Assembly (NCBI RefSeq): GCF_003626975.1
Contig: NZ_CP032616.1
Location: forward strand, 1,612,001 to 1,676,000
Length of the DNA: 64,000 nt
Direction: 5' to 3'
Source: Pseudomonas sp. DY-1
GTDB taxonomy: Bacteria; Pseudomonadota; Gammaproteobacteria; Pseudomonadales; Pseudomonadaceae
Position 1 is the stretch's first letter, and each line of letters starts with the position of its first letter. Positions 9,413-17,347 of the stretch are shown in pieces. Below the pieces are notes generated by a model. The model made no database searches. It was not told the DNA's origin and worked only from the letters and a program-made list of their open reading frames with translations. The translations under genes and the position numbers were made by a program.

Positions 9413-10906
9413 ATGCTCGCTGACCTGCCCGTCCTTCCCCAGACCCAAGCCTTCCTCAATCGCAAGCTGAAGATGCTGATCGGTGCCCAATGGCAGGACG
9501 CCGCCAGCGGCAACACCATGAGTTTCCGCAATCCGGCCACCGGCGAAATCCTCGGTGAGGTGCCCTCCGCCACCGCCGAGGATGTGGACCGCGCCGTGCA
9601 GGCCGCGCGCCAGGCCTTCGATGATTCCGCCTGGAGCCGCATGCGTCCGCGCGAGCGGCAGAACCTGCTGTGGCGCCTGGCCGACCTGATGGAGCGCGAT
9701 GCCCAGGAACTGGCCGAACTGGAATGCCTGAACAACGGCAAGAGCGCCGCCGTGGCCCAGGTCATGGACGTGCAGTTGGCCATCGACTTCCTCCGCTACA
9801 TGGCCGGCTGGGCCACCAAGATCGAAGGCACCACGGTCGACCCGTCCCTGCCGCTGATGCCGGGCGACCAGTTTCACGGCTACATCCGCCGCGAAGCGGT
9901 GGGCGTGGTCGGCGCCATCGTCGCCTGGAACTTCCCCCTGCTGCTGGCCTGCTGGAAGCTCGGCCCGGCGCTCGCCACCGGCTGCACCGTGATCCTCAAG
10001 CCCGCCGATGAAACCCCGCTGACCGCCCTCAAGCTGGCCGAACTGGTGCTGGAAGCCGGCTACCCGGCCGGGGTGTTCAACGTCATCACCGGCACCGGCC
10101 TGAATGCCGGCGTCGCCCTCACCCGCCATCCGGGCGTGGACAAGCTGACCTTCACCGGCTCCACCGAGGTGGGCAAGCAGATCGGCAAGGCGGCCATGGA
10201 CAACATGACCCGCGTGACCCTGGAACTCGGCGGCAAGTCACCGACCATCGTCATGCCCGACGCCAACCTCGCCGAAGCCGCCGCCGGCGCCGCCAGCGCG
10301 ATCTTCTTCAACCAGGGCCAGGTGTGCTGCGCCGGCTCGCGTCTCTATGTGCACCGCAAGCACTTCGACAACGTGGTCGCCGACATCGCCGGCATCGCCA
10401 ACGGCATGAAGCTCGGCAACGGCCTGGACCCCAGCGTGCAGATGGGCCCGCTGGTCTCCGCCAAGCAGCAAGACCGCGTCACCGGCTACATCAACCTCGG
10501 CCGCGAACTGGGCGCCACCATCGCCTGCGGCGGCGAAGGTTTCGGCCCCGGCTACTTCGTCAAGCCGACCGTGATCGTCGACGTCGACCAGCAGCACCGC
10601 CTGGTGCAGGAAGAAATCTTCGGCCCGGTGCTGGTGGCCATGCCCTTCGACGATATCGACGAGGTGGTGCGCATGGCCAACGACAACCCCTATGGCCTGG
10701 GCGCCAGCATCTGGTCCAACGACCTGTCGGCGGTACACAAGATGATTCCGCGCATCAAGTCCGGCTCGGTCTGGGTCAACTGCCACAGCGCCCTGGACCC
10801 GGCCCTGCCCTTCGGCGGCTACAAGCTCTCCGGCGTCGGCCGCGAGATGGGCGCGGCGGCCATCGAGCACTACACCGAGCTGAAGTCGGTGCTGATCAAG
10901 CTCTGA
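9413..10906 (+). CDS. Phenylacetaldehyde dehydrogenase-like aldehyde dehydrogenase (PeaE/PadA type)
   Basis: NAD(P)-dependent aldehyde dehydrogenase of 497 residues, cytoplasmic. It has the Rossmann and active-site elements VGAIVAWNFP, FTGSTEVGK, the general-base glutamate in LELGGKSP (Glu271) and the catalytic cysteine in NQGQVCCAG (Cys305). Its position, divergent from the quinohemoprotein amine dehydrogenase operon, suggests it converts the resulting aldehyde (probably phenylacetaldehyde) to the acid that feeds the paa pathway. I chose ATG 9413 (AGAGG about 10 bases upstream). ATG 9392 and TTG 9356 are in frame, but 9356 lies inside the -24 element. A second FeaB-type enzyme is encoded at 14973, so substrate division between the two is open. 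Confidence 0.9.
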   Translation: MLADLPVLPQTQAFLNRKLKMLIGAQWQDAASGNTMSFRNPATGEILGEVPSATAEDVDRAVQAARQAFDDSAWSRMRPRERQNLLWRLADLMERDAQELAELECLNNGKSAAVAQVMDVQLAIDFLRYMAGWATKIEGTTVDPSLPLMPGDQFHGYIRREAVGVVGAIVAWNFPLLLACWKLGPALATGCTVILKPADETPLTALKLAELVLEAGYPAGVFNVITGTGLNAGVALTRHPGVDKLTFTGSTEVGKQIGKAAMDNMTRVTLELGGKSPTIVMPDANLAEAAAGAASAIFFNQGQVCCAGSRLYVHRKHFDNVVADIAGIANGMKLGNGLDPSVQMGPLVSAKQQDRVTGYINLGRELGATIACGGEGFGPGYFVKPTVIVDVDQQHRLVQEEIFGPVLVAMPFDDIDEVVRMANDNPYGLGASIWSNDLSAVHKMIPRIKSGSVWVNCHSALDPALPFGGYKLSGVGREMGAAAIEHYTELKSVLIKL

Positions 10907-10912
10907 GGGCTC

Positions 10913-10955
10913 CTGTGGGAGCGATTTCAATCGCGAATGAATTCGCTCCCACAAA
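10913..10955. repeat. REP palindrome (short form)
   Basis: CTGTGGGAGCGATTTCAATC followed directly by GCGAATGAATTCGCTCCCAC, an almost perfect 43-base hairpin right after the aldehyde dehydrogenase stop codon. It may serve as a 3' end structure. Confidence 0.75.
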
Positions 10956-11043
10956 GGTGCCAAACGACCATTCGGCACCCGGTCCGACACCGTTGTGTGG
11001 GTGAAAAAAGCGCCATCCACCCTACGAAAGCCGGCCCCAGTCA

Positions 11044-11067
11044 GAATGACAACGACTGCTGTCATTC
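11044..11067. promoter_or_regulatory. Inverted repeat upstream of glycine-zipper gene
   Basis: GAATGACA and TGTCATTC are separated by 8 bases, and a third AATGACA follows at 11081. A perfect -24-like TGGCACG occurs at 11128-11134, but its -12 partner reads ATGAC, lacking the GC, so a sigma-54 promoter is doubtful. Possible regulator site for the gene at 11182. Confidence 0.3.
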
Positions 11068-11181
11068 GCACCCTGGTCAAAATGACACTTGAAAACCCAA
11101 CCTACTGATTTGCATGGGTTTGATTACTGGCACGAAAAATGACCATTCCCCTTCGCCATCCACCATACGAAGGGAACCCCC

Positions 11182-11526
11182 ATGAAAGTCCCCAGCATCA
11201 CCCTGTGCCTTGCCCTGCTCTCCTCGCCCGTCACTTTTGCCGCAGAAGTGATATCCGAAGTCCCTGACACCACTGTCGGCAAAACGTCCGGCGGCATGAC
11301 CGGGCTTATGCTCGGCGCCATTGGTGGCCCCATTGGCGCCGTGGCCGGCGCTGCCGCGGGCTACTTTGGCGGCAGCGCCGCGCAGCAATCCAGCGGTCTC
11401 GCCGAACCGGCTTACATGGTGAAGATGGATGACGGTTCGGTGCAGCGCTTCCGTTCCCCGGGCAAGCATTTCAAGCCCGGCGACGAGGTCGAGGTGCGCG
11501 GCATCCGTCTGGAAGCCGCTAAGTGA
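11182..11526 (+). CDS. Small exported glycine-zipper protein, function unknown
   Basis: 114 residues. The signal peptide MKVPSITLCLALLSSPVTFA ends near residue 20. A hydrophobic Gly/Ala-rich stretch at about residues 38-65 has glycine-zipper spacing (LGAIGGPIGAVAGAAAGYFG), which in other envelope proteins inserts in or crosses a membrane. The C-terminal 40 residues are polar (MVKMDDGSVQRFRSPGKHF) and resemble the small beta-structured tails of outer-membrane lipoproteins of the SlyB/YmgG kind, but there is no lipobox cysteine. GAAGGGAAC precedes the ATG. It stands alone between the aldehyde dehydrogenase and the convergent permease gene, with a hairpin after the stop. I do not recognise a defined function. 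Confidence 0.75.
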   Translation: MKVPSITLCLALLSSPVTFAAEVISEVPDTTVGKTSGGMTGLMLGAIGGPIGAVAGAAAGYFGGSAAQQSSGLAEPAYMVKMDDGSVQRFRSPGKHFKPGDEVEVRGIRLEAAK

Positions 11527-11531
11527 CGGTG

Positions 11532-11564
11532 CAGCGCCCCTGACCCGCTGGGCCAGGGGCGCTG
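11532..11564. terminator. Hairpin between convergent genes
   Basis: CAGCGCCCCTG and CAGGGGCGCTG form a perfect 11-base stem, with a CCC/GGG extension inside. It lies between the stops of the glycine-zipper gene and the permease gene. There is no T-run on either side, so it is a transcription end structure by position only. Confidence 0.5.
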
Positions 11565-11571
11565 CCAAGAG

Positions 11572-13122
11572 CTACTTGTTCAATGCCGCTTCGGCCGCGG
11601 CGATTTCCGCCTGGCGCTTGGCGATCATGTCGCCGATGGGCGGCCCCTGGAAGCGCCGGGCCTCGAACGCGAACCAGACGATTCCCGTAAGGACCAGGAA
11701 GCCGATGGTGATGTAGAGCGCCCAGTCATTGGGCGGCTGGATGCCGATGGTGAAAATCAGCGCCATCGAGATGATCGACAGGATCGCCACCAGCGAAAAC
11801 AGCCCACGCCCTAGATTCCATGGCCCCATGCGCGGCCATTTGGCAGTGCCGAAGGTAAAGAGCCCGAGCACGATGGGAATGACAAAGGAGAAGAACAGGA
11901 AGATCACAGTGCACGACACGACGATGGTGTAGACCGGCGTTTCGCCGATGGACACCAGCGACGAGCCCCAGACGAACAGAACCGCCAGGATGGCGCCGGT
12001 CCAGATCGCCGCTACCGGAGTGCGGTGGGTCGGCGAGACCGAAGCCAGTGCCTTGGATGCCGGCAGGCCACCGTCACGGGCGAAGGCGAAGATCATCCGA
12101 GAAACCGAGGTCACCGTGGCCAGGCCGCAGAGGATCTGCGAGATGAAGATGGCCAGGTAGAGCAGTTCCTTCACCGTCGAATTCACCTGGGTGTCCATGG
12201 CCCAGAAGAATACGTTCCAGCCCTGGGCCGCCGCCTGTTCCATGCTTGGCAGCATCAGCACGAAGGCGCTCAGCATCAGCCAGCCGAACAGCAGCGACCA
12301 GACCACCGACATCACCATCCCGCGCGGCACGGAATGGGCCGCCTGCATGGTTTCTTCCGAGGTGTGCGCGGAAGCGTCGTAGCCGGTGATGGTGTAGATC
12401 GGCAGCAACAGCCCGAGGAGGAAGATCCAGCTGTTGGACACTTCCGGCCAGACATTGCCACCGGCCGCGCCGGAGAAGTTGCCGAAGGTCCACAGACGAG
12501 AGAACTCGTAACTGGGCGCGGCGACCAGACAGACGATGGTCAGGGCGATGGCCGTGGCGAAGATCAGGTAGCCCGAGAAGTCCGTGAGCTTGGCCGTCAA
12601 CCCGATGCCGAAGTGGTTACAAAGCGCCTGCCCGCCGGTAAGGATCGACAGGAAGATGATGCGTGTGGTGATGGTGTCTTCCATGCCCAGCATCGGCCCG
12701 AAGGCACCGAAGAAGAAGTAATAGGTGCCGACGTTGATCGCACCCAGTACCGTCACCAGCCCCAGCAGGTTGAACCAGGCGGTGAGCCAGCCCGTGAAGC
12801 GATTGCCGAGGATCGAACCCCAGTGGTACAGCCCGCCGGCGGTGGGATAGGCCGAGGCAATTTGGGCCATGGCCACGGCGAACACACCAGAGATCATGCA
12901 ACCCAGGGGCCAGCCGATGCCGATGGCCGCGCCGCCGGCGCCGGATGTGCCCTGAGCCAGCGAGTTGATGCCGCCGGAAAGGATGCAAATGATGGAGAAG
13001 GAAATCGCGAAATTGGAGAAGCCGCCCATCCGTCGCGACAGCTCCTGGGCATAGCCCATGCTGTGCAACAGCTTGACGTCATCATCCTGATGCGTGGAGC
13101 CGTGTTGGCCTGCAGGATTCAT
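11572..13122 (-). CDS. APC-family amino acid/amine permease
   Basis: Inner-membrane transporter of the amino acid-polyamine-organocation superfamily, about 516 residues, with roughly 12 hydrophobic segments. The APC N-terminal signature is visible (MGGFSNFAISFSIICILSGG, then GWPLGCMISGVFAVAMAQIA). The sequence is closest in style to the GABA/choline-type permeases of this family. I prefer ATG 13122 (MNPAGQHG), because AAAGGG lies 9 bases before it; ATG 13164 is in frame but has no ribosome site and abuts a long inverted repeat. It is 161 bases downstream of the glutamine synthetase-like gene and probably imports the amine that gene uses. Whether the substrate is 2-phenylethylamine, ethanolamine or another amine cannot be decided. 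Confidence 0.88.
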   Translation of the reverse strand: MNPAGQHGSTHQDDDVKLLHSMGYAQELSRRMGGFSNFAISFSIICILSGGINSLAQGTSGAGGAAIGIGWPLGCMISGVFAVAMAQIASAYPTAGGLYHWGSILGNRFTGWLTAWFNLLGLVTVLGAINVGTYYFFFGAFGPMLGMEDTITTRIIFLSILTGGQALCNHFGIGLTAKLTDFSGYLIFATAIALTIVCLVAAPSYEFSRLWTFGNFSGAAGGNVWPEVSNSWIFLLGLLLPIYTITGYDASAHTSEETMQAAHSVPRGMVMSVVWSLLFGWLMLSAFVLMLPSMEQAAAQGWNVFFWAMDTQVNSTVKELLYLAIFISQILCGLATVTSVSRMIFAFARDGGLPASKALASVSPTHRTPVAAIWTGAILAVLFVWGSSLVSIGETPVYTIVVSCTVIFLFFSFVIPIVLGLFTFGTAKWPRMGPWNLGRGLFSLVAILSIISMALIFTIGIQPPNDWALYITIGFLVLTGIVWFAFEARRFQGPPIGDMIAKRQAEIAAAEAALNK

Positions 13123-13164
13123 CTTGGGTGCCCTTTGGTTTGGATTGGCAATGGATTGCTCCAT

Positions 13165-13264
13165 GCGGCGGTTCGGGCACCTTCCCCGCCTGCACTGCGA
13201 CAGCCTGTCGTATTGCTCCAGTCCCCTTTACAAACCGGTCAACCAGCGTGCCCGAACCCGCCGC
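13165..13264 (-). promoter_or_regulatory. Long inverted repeat upstream of the permease gene
   Basis: GCGGCGGTTCGGGCAC (13165-13180) pairs with GTGCCCGAACCCGCCGC (13248-13264), 16 of 17 positions with one bulge, enclosing 67 bases. It fills the gap between the glutamine synthetase-like gene and the permease and ends one base before the ATG at 13164. It could be a leader structure controlling permease expression or a processing site. Confidence 0.4.
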
Positions 13265-13283
13265 TTGCCGGACAGCGAATCTG

Positions 13284-14657
13284 TCAGTAACGCTCGAATC
13301 CGCGCTGCAACTCCCAGTCGGTGATGCGTCGGTCGTACTCTTTCTGCTCCCATTCGGCGGTGTGCACGTAGTGGTCGACCACCTCGTCGCCGAAGGCCTT
13401 GCGCAGCATGTCCGAGCCCTTGAGGGCGGCAGTGGCTTCGCGCAGGGTCTTGTCGACCTCCGGGAGCTGGTCATTCACATAGGCATCCCCCTCGAATGGA
13501 GCACCCAGTTCAAGCTTTTCATCGATGCCTGCCAGGCCGGCGGCGATCAGCGCGGCAAAGGCGAGATAGGGATTGAGGTCGGCACCACCGATACGACACT
13601 CGATGCGCACCGACTTGCTGCCCTCGGCGCAAAGACGGAAACCGGCAGTGCGGTTGTCACGGCTCCACACCGCGCGCGTCGGTGCGAAGGTCCCGGCCTG
13701 GAAGCGCTTGTAGGAGTTGATGTAGGGCGCGAGGAAATAGGTCACCTCGCTGGCGTACTTGAGCTGCCCGGCTACCCAGCCGCGCATGAGTTTGGACATG
13801 CCGAACTCGTCCTTGGGATCGTAGAACAGCGGCTTCTTGCCCTTCTTGTCCCAAAGCGAACTGTGGATGTGGCAACTGGAGCCGGCCAGGTCGTAGCGCC
13901 ACTTGGACATGAAGGTGATCGACTTGCCCTGCTGGTACGCGATTTCCTTGCAGGCGTGCTTGATGATCGCGTGGCGGTCGGCCATGGTCAGGGCGTCTGC
14001 ATAGCGGACGTTGATCTCTTCCTGCCCCGGCCCCCATTCCCCTTTCGAGTTCTCGACCGGCACACCGCTGGCTTGCAGGTGCTTGCGAATCGCCCGCAGC
14101 ACCGGCTCCTCACGGGTGGTCTGGAGGATGCTGTAGTCCTCGATGTAGTGCGCGGCCGTCTTCGGATGGCTGTAGTTGCGCTTGTGGATGGCGTCGTAGC
14201 TTTCATCGAAGAGATAGAACTCCAGCTCCGAGGCGAACATCCCGGTGTAACCGCGCTCGGCCAGCCGCGCCACCTGCTTCCTGAGGATGGCGCGCGGACT
14301 GTGGGGCAGGTCTTCGCGGTGGTGATGATCCAGTACGTCGCAGAGCACCAGCGCCGTACATTCCAGCCAGGGCACCCGACGCAGGGTGCTCATGTCGGGC
14401 TTCAGAACGAAGTCACCGTAGCCCTTGCTCCAACTCGCCGCCGCGTAGCCGGGCACCGGCTCCATGTCGATGTCGTCGGCCAGCAGGTAGTTGCAGCAGT
14501 GGGTTTCTTCGTATGCGCTGTCGACGAAGAACTCAGCCTGGAAGCGCTTGCCAACCAATCGTCCCTGCATGTCCACCATGCAGGCCAGCACCGTATCGAT
14601 CTCGCCGCTGGCTACGGCTTTCTTGAGTTCGTCGAAGCTGAGGAGTGGTTCGCTCAT
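13284..14657 (-). CDS. Glutamine synthetase-like gamma-glutamylamine synthetase (PuuA/IpuC type)
   Basis: 457 residues, type I glutamine synthetase fold, ATP-dependent. The metal and ATP site motifs are present: SELEFYLFDE, GQEEINVRYAD, SCHIHSSLW, and RAVWSRDNRTAGFRLC near the C-terminal part. The adenylylation loop of true GlnA is not evident, and the length fits the PuuA/IpuC/PauA group, which joins glutamate to the amino group of amines (putrescine, isopropylamine, polyamines). AAGGACC precedes the ATG. With the permease gene just downstream it suggests uptake and gamma-glutamylation of an amine, a second route beside the periplasmic amine dehydrogenase. The actual amine is unknown; no gamma-glutamyl hydrolase or PuuB-like oxidase gene is seen here. 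Confidence 0.88.
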   Translation of the reverse strand: MSEPLLSFDELKKAVASGEIDTVLACMVDMQGRLVGKRFQAEFFVDSAYEETHCCNYLLADDIDMEPVPGYAAASWSKGYGDFVLKPDMSTLRRVPWLECTALVLCDVLDHHHREDLPHSPRAILRKQVARLAERGYTGMFASELEFYLFDESYDAIHKRNYSHPKTAAHYIEDYSILQTTREEPVLRAIRKHLQASGVPVENSKGEWGPGQEEINVRYADALTMADRHAIIKHACKEIAYQQGKSITFMSKWRYDLAGSSCHIHSSLWDKKGKKPLFYDPKDEFGMSKLMRGWVAGQLKYASEVTYFLAPYINSYKRFQAGTFAPTRAVWSRDNRTAGFRLCAEGSKSVRIECRIGGADLNPYLAFAALIAAGLAGIDEKLELGAPFEGDAYVNDQLPEVDKTLREATAALKGSDMLRKAFGDEVVDHYVHTAEWEQKEYDRRITDWELQRGFERY

Positions 14658-14800
14658 CTGGCGGTCCTTCGATGGGGGGACTGCCGAAAGCTTAGTTCAG
14701 GAATGGAAAGTGCAAGGATTACCCGCACCAGGACGGTGCGAACGGTGCAGATCGGGGAACTTGCGGGGGTTTTAGCGGCCGTCTCGGACTCGTCACATCA

Positions 14801-14900
14801 CTGTGGGAGCGAACTCATTCGCAAATGCGGACCGAAGGTCTGCCAATCGATTTTGCAGGGGGCGACCGCGTCGCTCTTCGCGAATGAATTCGCTCCTACA
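14801..14900. repeat. REP/BIME-type palindromic repeat
   Basis: CTGTGGGAGCGAACTCATTC at one end and CGCGAATGAATTCGCTCCTACA at the other, with a CGGACCGAAGGTCTGCC linker palindrome. It occupies most of the 315-base gap between the glutamine synthetase-like gene and feaB; the rest holds a terminator (14923-14956) and about 140 bases in which I see nothing definite. Confidence 0.75.
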
Positions 14901-14922
14901 GGGGAACGGTTCGGCGCCACTC

Positions 14923-14956
14923 AAAAAAAACCGGCAGGCGTGAAGGCGCCAGCCGG
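14923..14956 (-). terminator. Rho-independent terminator of the cytochrome c-feaB operon
   Basis: On the minus strand CCGGCTGGCG and CGCCTGCCGG pair (one T-T mismatch) around a CCTTCA loop, followed by eight T. It starts 16 bases after the feaB stop codon. Confidence 0.85.
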
Positions 14957-14972
14957 AAATCGAGGGTTTGGA

Positions 14973-16463
14973 TCAGTGGGAGATGCAGACCGACTTCAGC
15001 TCGGTGTACGCCTCGATCACTGCGCGGCCGAACTCGCGGCCCATGCCGGACTGCTTGACGCCGCCGAAGGGCATGTTCGGGTCCAGCAGCACGTGGGCGT
15101 TGACCCACACGGTGCCGGCTTCGATACGCGGTACCAGGTTCATCGCCTTGGACAGATCGTTGGTCCAAAGGCTGGCCGCCAGGCCGTAAACGCTGTCGTT
15201 GGCCAGTTCGATCATGGCGTCCTCATCGGTGAAGGGGATCACCGACAGCACCGGGCCGAAGACCTCTTCGCGAGACACGGTCATGTCGTGGTTCACGTCA
15301 GCCAGCACGGTGGGCTGGACGAAGAAACCCTCGCCTTCCAGGCGCTCGCCGCCGGCCACCACGCGGGCACCTTCCTGGCGGGCCAGGTCGATGTGCTTGA
15401 GCACGTTCTGCTGCTGCTTGAACGACACCAGCGGGTTGATCGCCGCTTCCTGGTCCATGCCCGGGCCGATGGAGAGACCTTTCACCGCAGCGGCCAGGCC
15501 CTGGACGAATTCCTCGTAGATGGACTGGTGCACGTAGAAGCGCGAGGCCGCGGCGCAAACCTGGCCGTTATTCAGCAGACCGCCGAGCAGCGCGCCCTGC
15601 ACCGCCTTCTCCACGTCGGCATCGGCCAGCAGGATCATCGGGTTCTTGCCGCCCAGCTCCAGAGCGAAGCGGGTCATGTTCTCCATGCAGGCCACGCCAA
15701 CGCTCTTGCCTACAGCGGTGGAACCGGTGAAGGACACCTTGCTGATCAGCGGGTGCGACGCCAGGGCGTTGCCCACGGTGCTGCCGCCGCCGGTGACGAC
15801 GTTGAACACGCCCGCCGGGATGCCCGCCTCGAAGGCCAGTTCGGCCAGGCGCAAGGCGGTCAGCGGGGTTTCGCTGGCGGGCTTGATGACCACGGTGCAG
15901 CCGGTGGCGAGCGCCGGCATTGCCTTCCAGGTGGTGATCATCAGCGGGAAGTTCCACGGCACGATGCCGGCGACCACACCCACCGGCTCACGACGAGCGA
16001 AGGCCGTGAAGCGCGAGCCCGGTGGGATCGGGATCGACACGTCCATGGTCTGGCCTTCGATCTTGGTCGCCCAACCAGCCATGTAGCGCATGAACTCGAC
16101 GGTAGCGCCGACATCCAGCATGCGTGACATGTTGATCGACTTGCCCTGGCTCAGGGTTTCCAGCTGGGCCAGCTCTTCTGCATTCTCTTCCACGAGGGCG
16201 GCGAAACGCAGCAGGATGCGCTCGCGATCGGCCGGACGCAGGCCGGACCAGACGCGAGACTTGAACGCCTTGTGGGCGGACTGCACGGCACGATCCAGGT
16301 ACTCCAGCGGCACGTCCGGCACGTGGGAGATGGCTTCGCCGGTAGCAGGGTTCAGCACCGGGGTAGTCGGGCCTTCCGGCAGCACCCACTGGCCATCGAT
16401 GAAGCAACCGTGGCGGCGCTCCAGGAATGCCGCCACCTGCGGCAGAATTTCAACCTTGCTCAT
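14973..16463 (-). CDS. feaB: Phenylacetaldehyde dehydrogenase, FeaB type
   Basis: 496-residue NAD-dependent aldehyde dehydrogenase that would oxidise phenylacetaldehyde to phenylacetate. It resembles E. coli FeaB along its length: FLERRHGCFIDG at the start, EPVGVVAGIVPWNFPLM, LELGGKNP with general base Glu269, NNGQVCAAASR with catalytic Cys303, and a closing TELKSVCISH. GAGGATC precedes the ATG. It follows a cytochrome c gene after 44 bases and ends at a clear terminator. A FeaR-like regulator gene lies upstream, which supports control by aromatic amines, as in enterobacterial feaR-feaB. It is distinct from the aldehyde dehydrogenase at 9413. Confidence 0.9.
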   Translation of the reverse strand: MSKVEILPQVAAFLERRHGCFIDGQWVLPEGPTTPVLNPATGEAISHVPDVPLEYLDRAVQSAHKAFKSRVWSGLRPADRERILLRFAALVEENAEELAQLETLSQGKSINMSRMLDVGATVEFMRYMAGWATKIEGQTMDVSIPIPPGSRFTAFARREPVGVVAGIVPWNFPLMITTWKAMPALATGCTVVIKPASETPLTALRLAELAFEAGIPAGVFNVVTGGGSTVGNALASHPLISKVSFTGSTAVGKSVGVACMENMTRFALELGGKNPMILLADADVEKAVQGALLGGLLNNGQVCAAASRFYVHQSIYEEFVQGLAAAVKGLSIGPGMDQEAAINPLVSFKQQQNVLKHIDLARQEGARVVAGGERLEGEGFFVQPTVLADVNHDMTVSREEVFGPVLSVIPFTDEDAMIELANDSVYGLAASLWTNDLSKAMNLVPRIEAGTVWVNAHVLLDPNMPFGGVKQSGMGREFGRAVIEAYTELKSVCISH

Positions 16464-16507
16464 GCTCGATCCTCTTTAACCGTGGGCCGGGCGCCTGCCC
16501 GGCACCA

Positions 16508-16900
16508 TCATTTCTGTGCGCCCAGGAAGCAGCCGACCGCGCGACGATCGTCAGCGCTGGCCATACCGGCATAGGGCATGTAGGTACCGGCGACGAAGCC
16601 CTGGGGTTGGGCAATGAACTGCTCCAGGCTGTCCAGCTTCCATTCCACCGCTTTGGTCTTCATCGCCTGGGAGTAGCTGAAACCAGCCAGACTGCCGGAC
16701 GTGCGTCCGTACAGGCCGTGAAGGTTCGGGCCCATCATGGTCGGGCCACCCTGCTTGGCCGAATGGCATACCGAGCAGTCGCTGCCGAACAGCGTCTCGC
16801 CCTTCTGCACCTGTTCCGGCGCGCAGTCCGCCGCCAGCACCGACTGGGCCATCAGCAGCGACAGCACGCCGAACAGTAGCCCCTCATTGCGTTTGTGCAT
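16508..16900 (-). CDS. Periplasmic monoheme cytochrome c
   Basis: 130-residue class I cytochrome c. The signal peptide MHKRNEGLLFGVLSLLMAQS is cleaved near VLA at residue 23. One heme site CSVCH (Cys42, Cys45, His46) and a likely axial methionine in GTYMPYAG (Met108) are visible. The fold motifs MGPNLHGLYGR are typical of soluble cytochrome c2/c550-like carriers. GAGGTGGTGAG precedes the ATG. It is the first gene of a two-gene operon with feaB. It may accept electrons from the quinohemoprotein amine dehydrogenase; this is inferred only from location and function class. Confidence 0.88.
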   Translation of the reverse strand: MHKRNEGLLFGVLSLLMAQSVLAADCAPEQVQKGETLFGSDCSVCHSAKQGGPTMMGPNLHGLYGRTSGSLAGFSYSQAMKTKAVEWKLDSLEQFIAQPQGFVAGTYMPYAGMASADDRRAVGCFLGAQK

Positions 16901-17136
16901 CTACTCACCACCTCGATCATCTACAAGCCCGCCCGCGCTGCCACTACGGCACACGCGGAAACAGGGCCGATGTCCGGATTCTCGGCGCTGACGGGATTCG
17001 AGGTTTTTTTGTGTGTGCCAGACGTGTTGGCAGGGCTGCCAGGTGTTGGCGGCAGGGAAATCTGTAGATGGGGCGAATTCGTTCGCTATGTCTGCGTTAG
17101 CTGTTGCGAGAGATTTACCATCGAGCCAAGAGCGTT

Positions 17137-17191
17137 GTAGGAACTGGCTTGCCGGCGAAACGCGGCCATTCGCTGGCAAGCCAGCTCCTAC
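17137..17191. repeat. REP palindrome, GTAGGA-CTGGCTTGCC type
   Basis: GTAGGAACTGGCTTGCCGGCGAA at the left and TTCGCTGGCAAGCCAGCTCCTAC at the right form one hairpin. It is a different REP subfamily from the CGAATTCATTCG elements and is shared with the array at 49727. It lies in the 447-base gap between cytochrome c and feaR, which holds only REP elements and the cytochrome c promoter. Confidence 0.7.
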
Positions 17192-17228
17192 GGGCAGTGC
17201 AGTTGCTTGCAACACGTCATGCAGACAG

Positions 17229-17322
17229 AGCCAATTCATTCGCCAGGTAGGACGCAGTCCTGCCCTGCAACCTCTCTGGGGGCAGCTGCGCCGCCCTTGG
17301 CGATTGAAATCGCCCCTACAGG
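17229..17322. repeat. REP/BIME-type palindromic repeat
   Basis: Starts near CCAATTCATTCGCC and ends GGCGATTGAAATCGCCCCTACA, with GGCAGCTGCGCCGCC inside. It closely resembles the element at 60302-60401 and lies just after the feaR stop codon. Confidence 0.7.
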
Positions 17323-17347
17323 GCCACTGCCTCCCCTACAACAACGT

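Noticed and set aside
11128..11143. Sigma-54 promoter for the glycine-zipper gene
   Set aside because: The -24 element is perfect but the -12 element lacks GC (reads ATGAC).
13128..16127. 999-codon open frame on the plus strand opposite the glutamine synthetase-like and feaB genes
   Set aside because: Shadow frame of high-GC genes; the real genes have clear motifs on the other strand.
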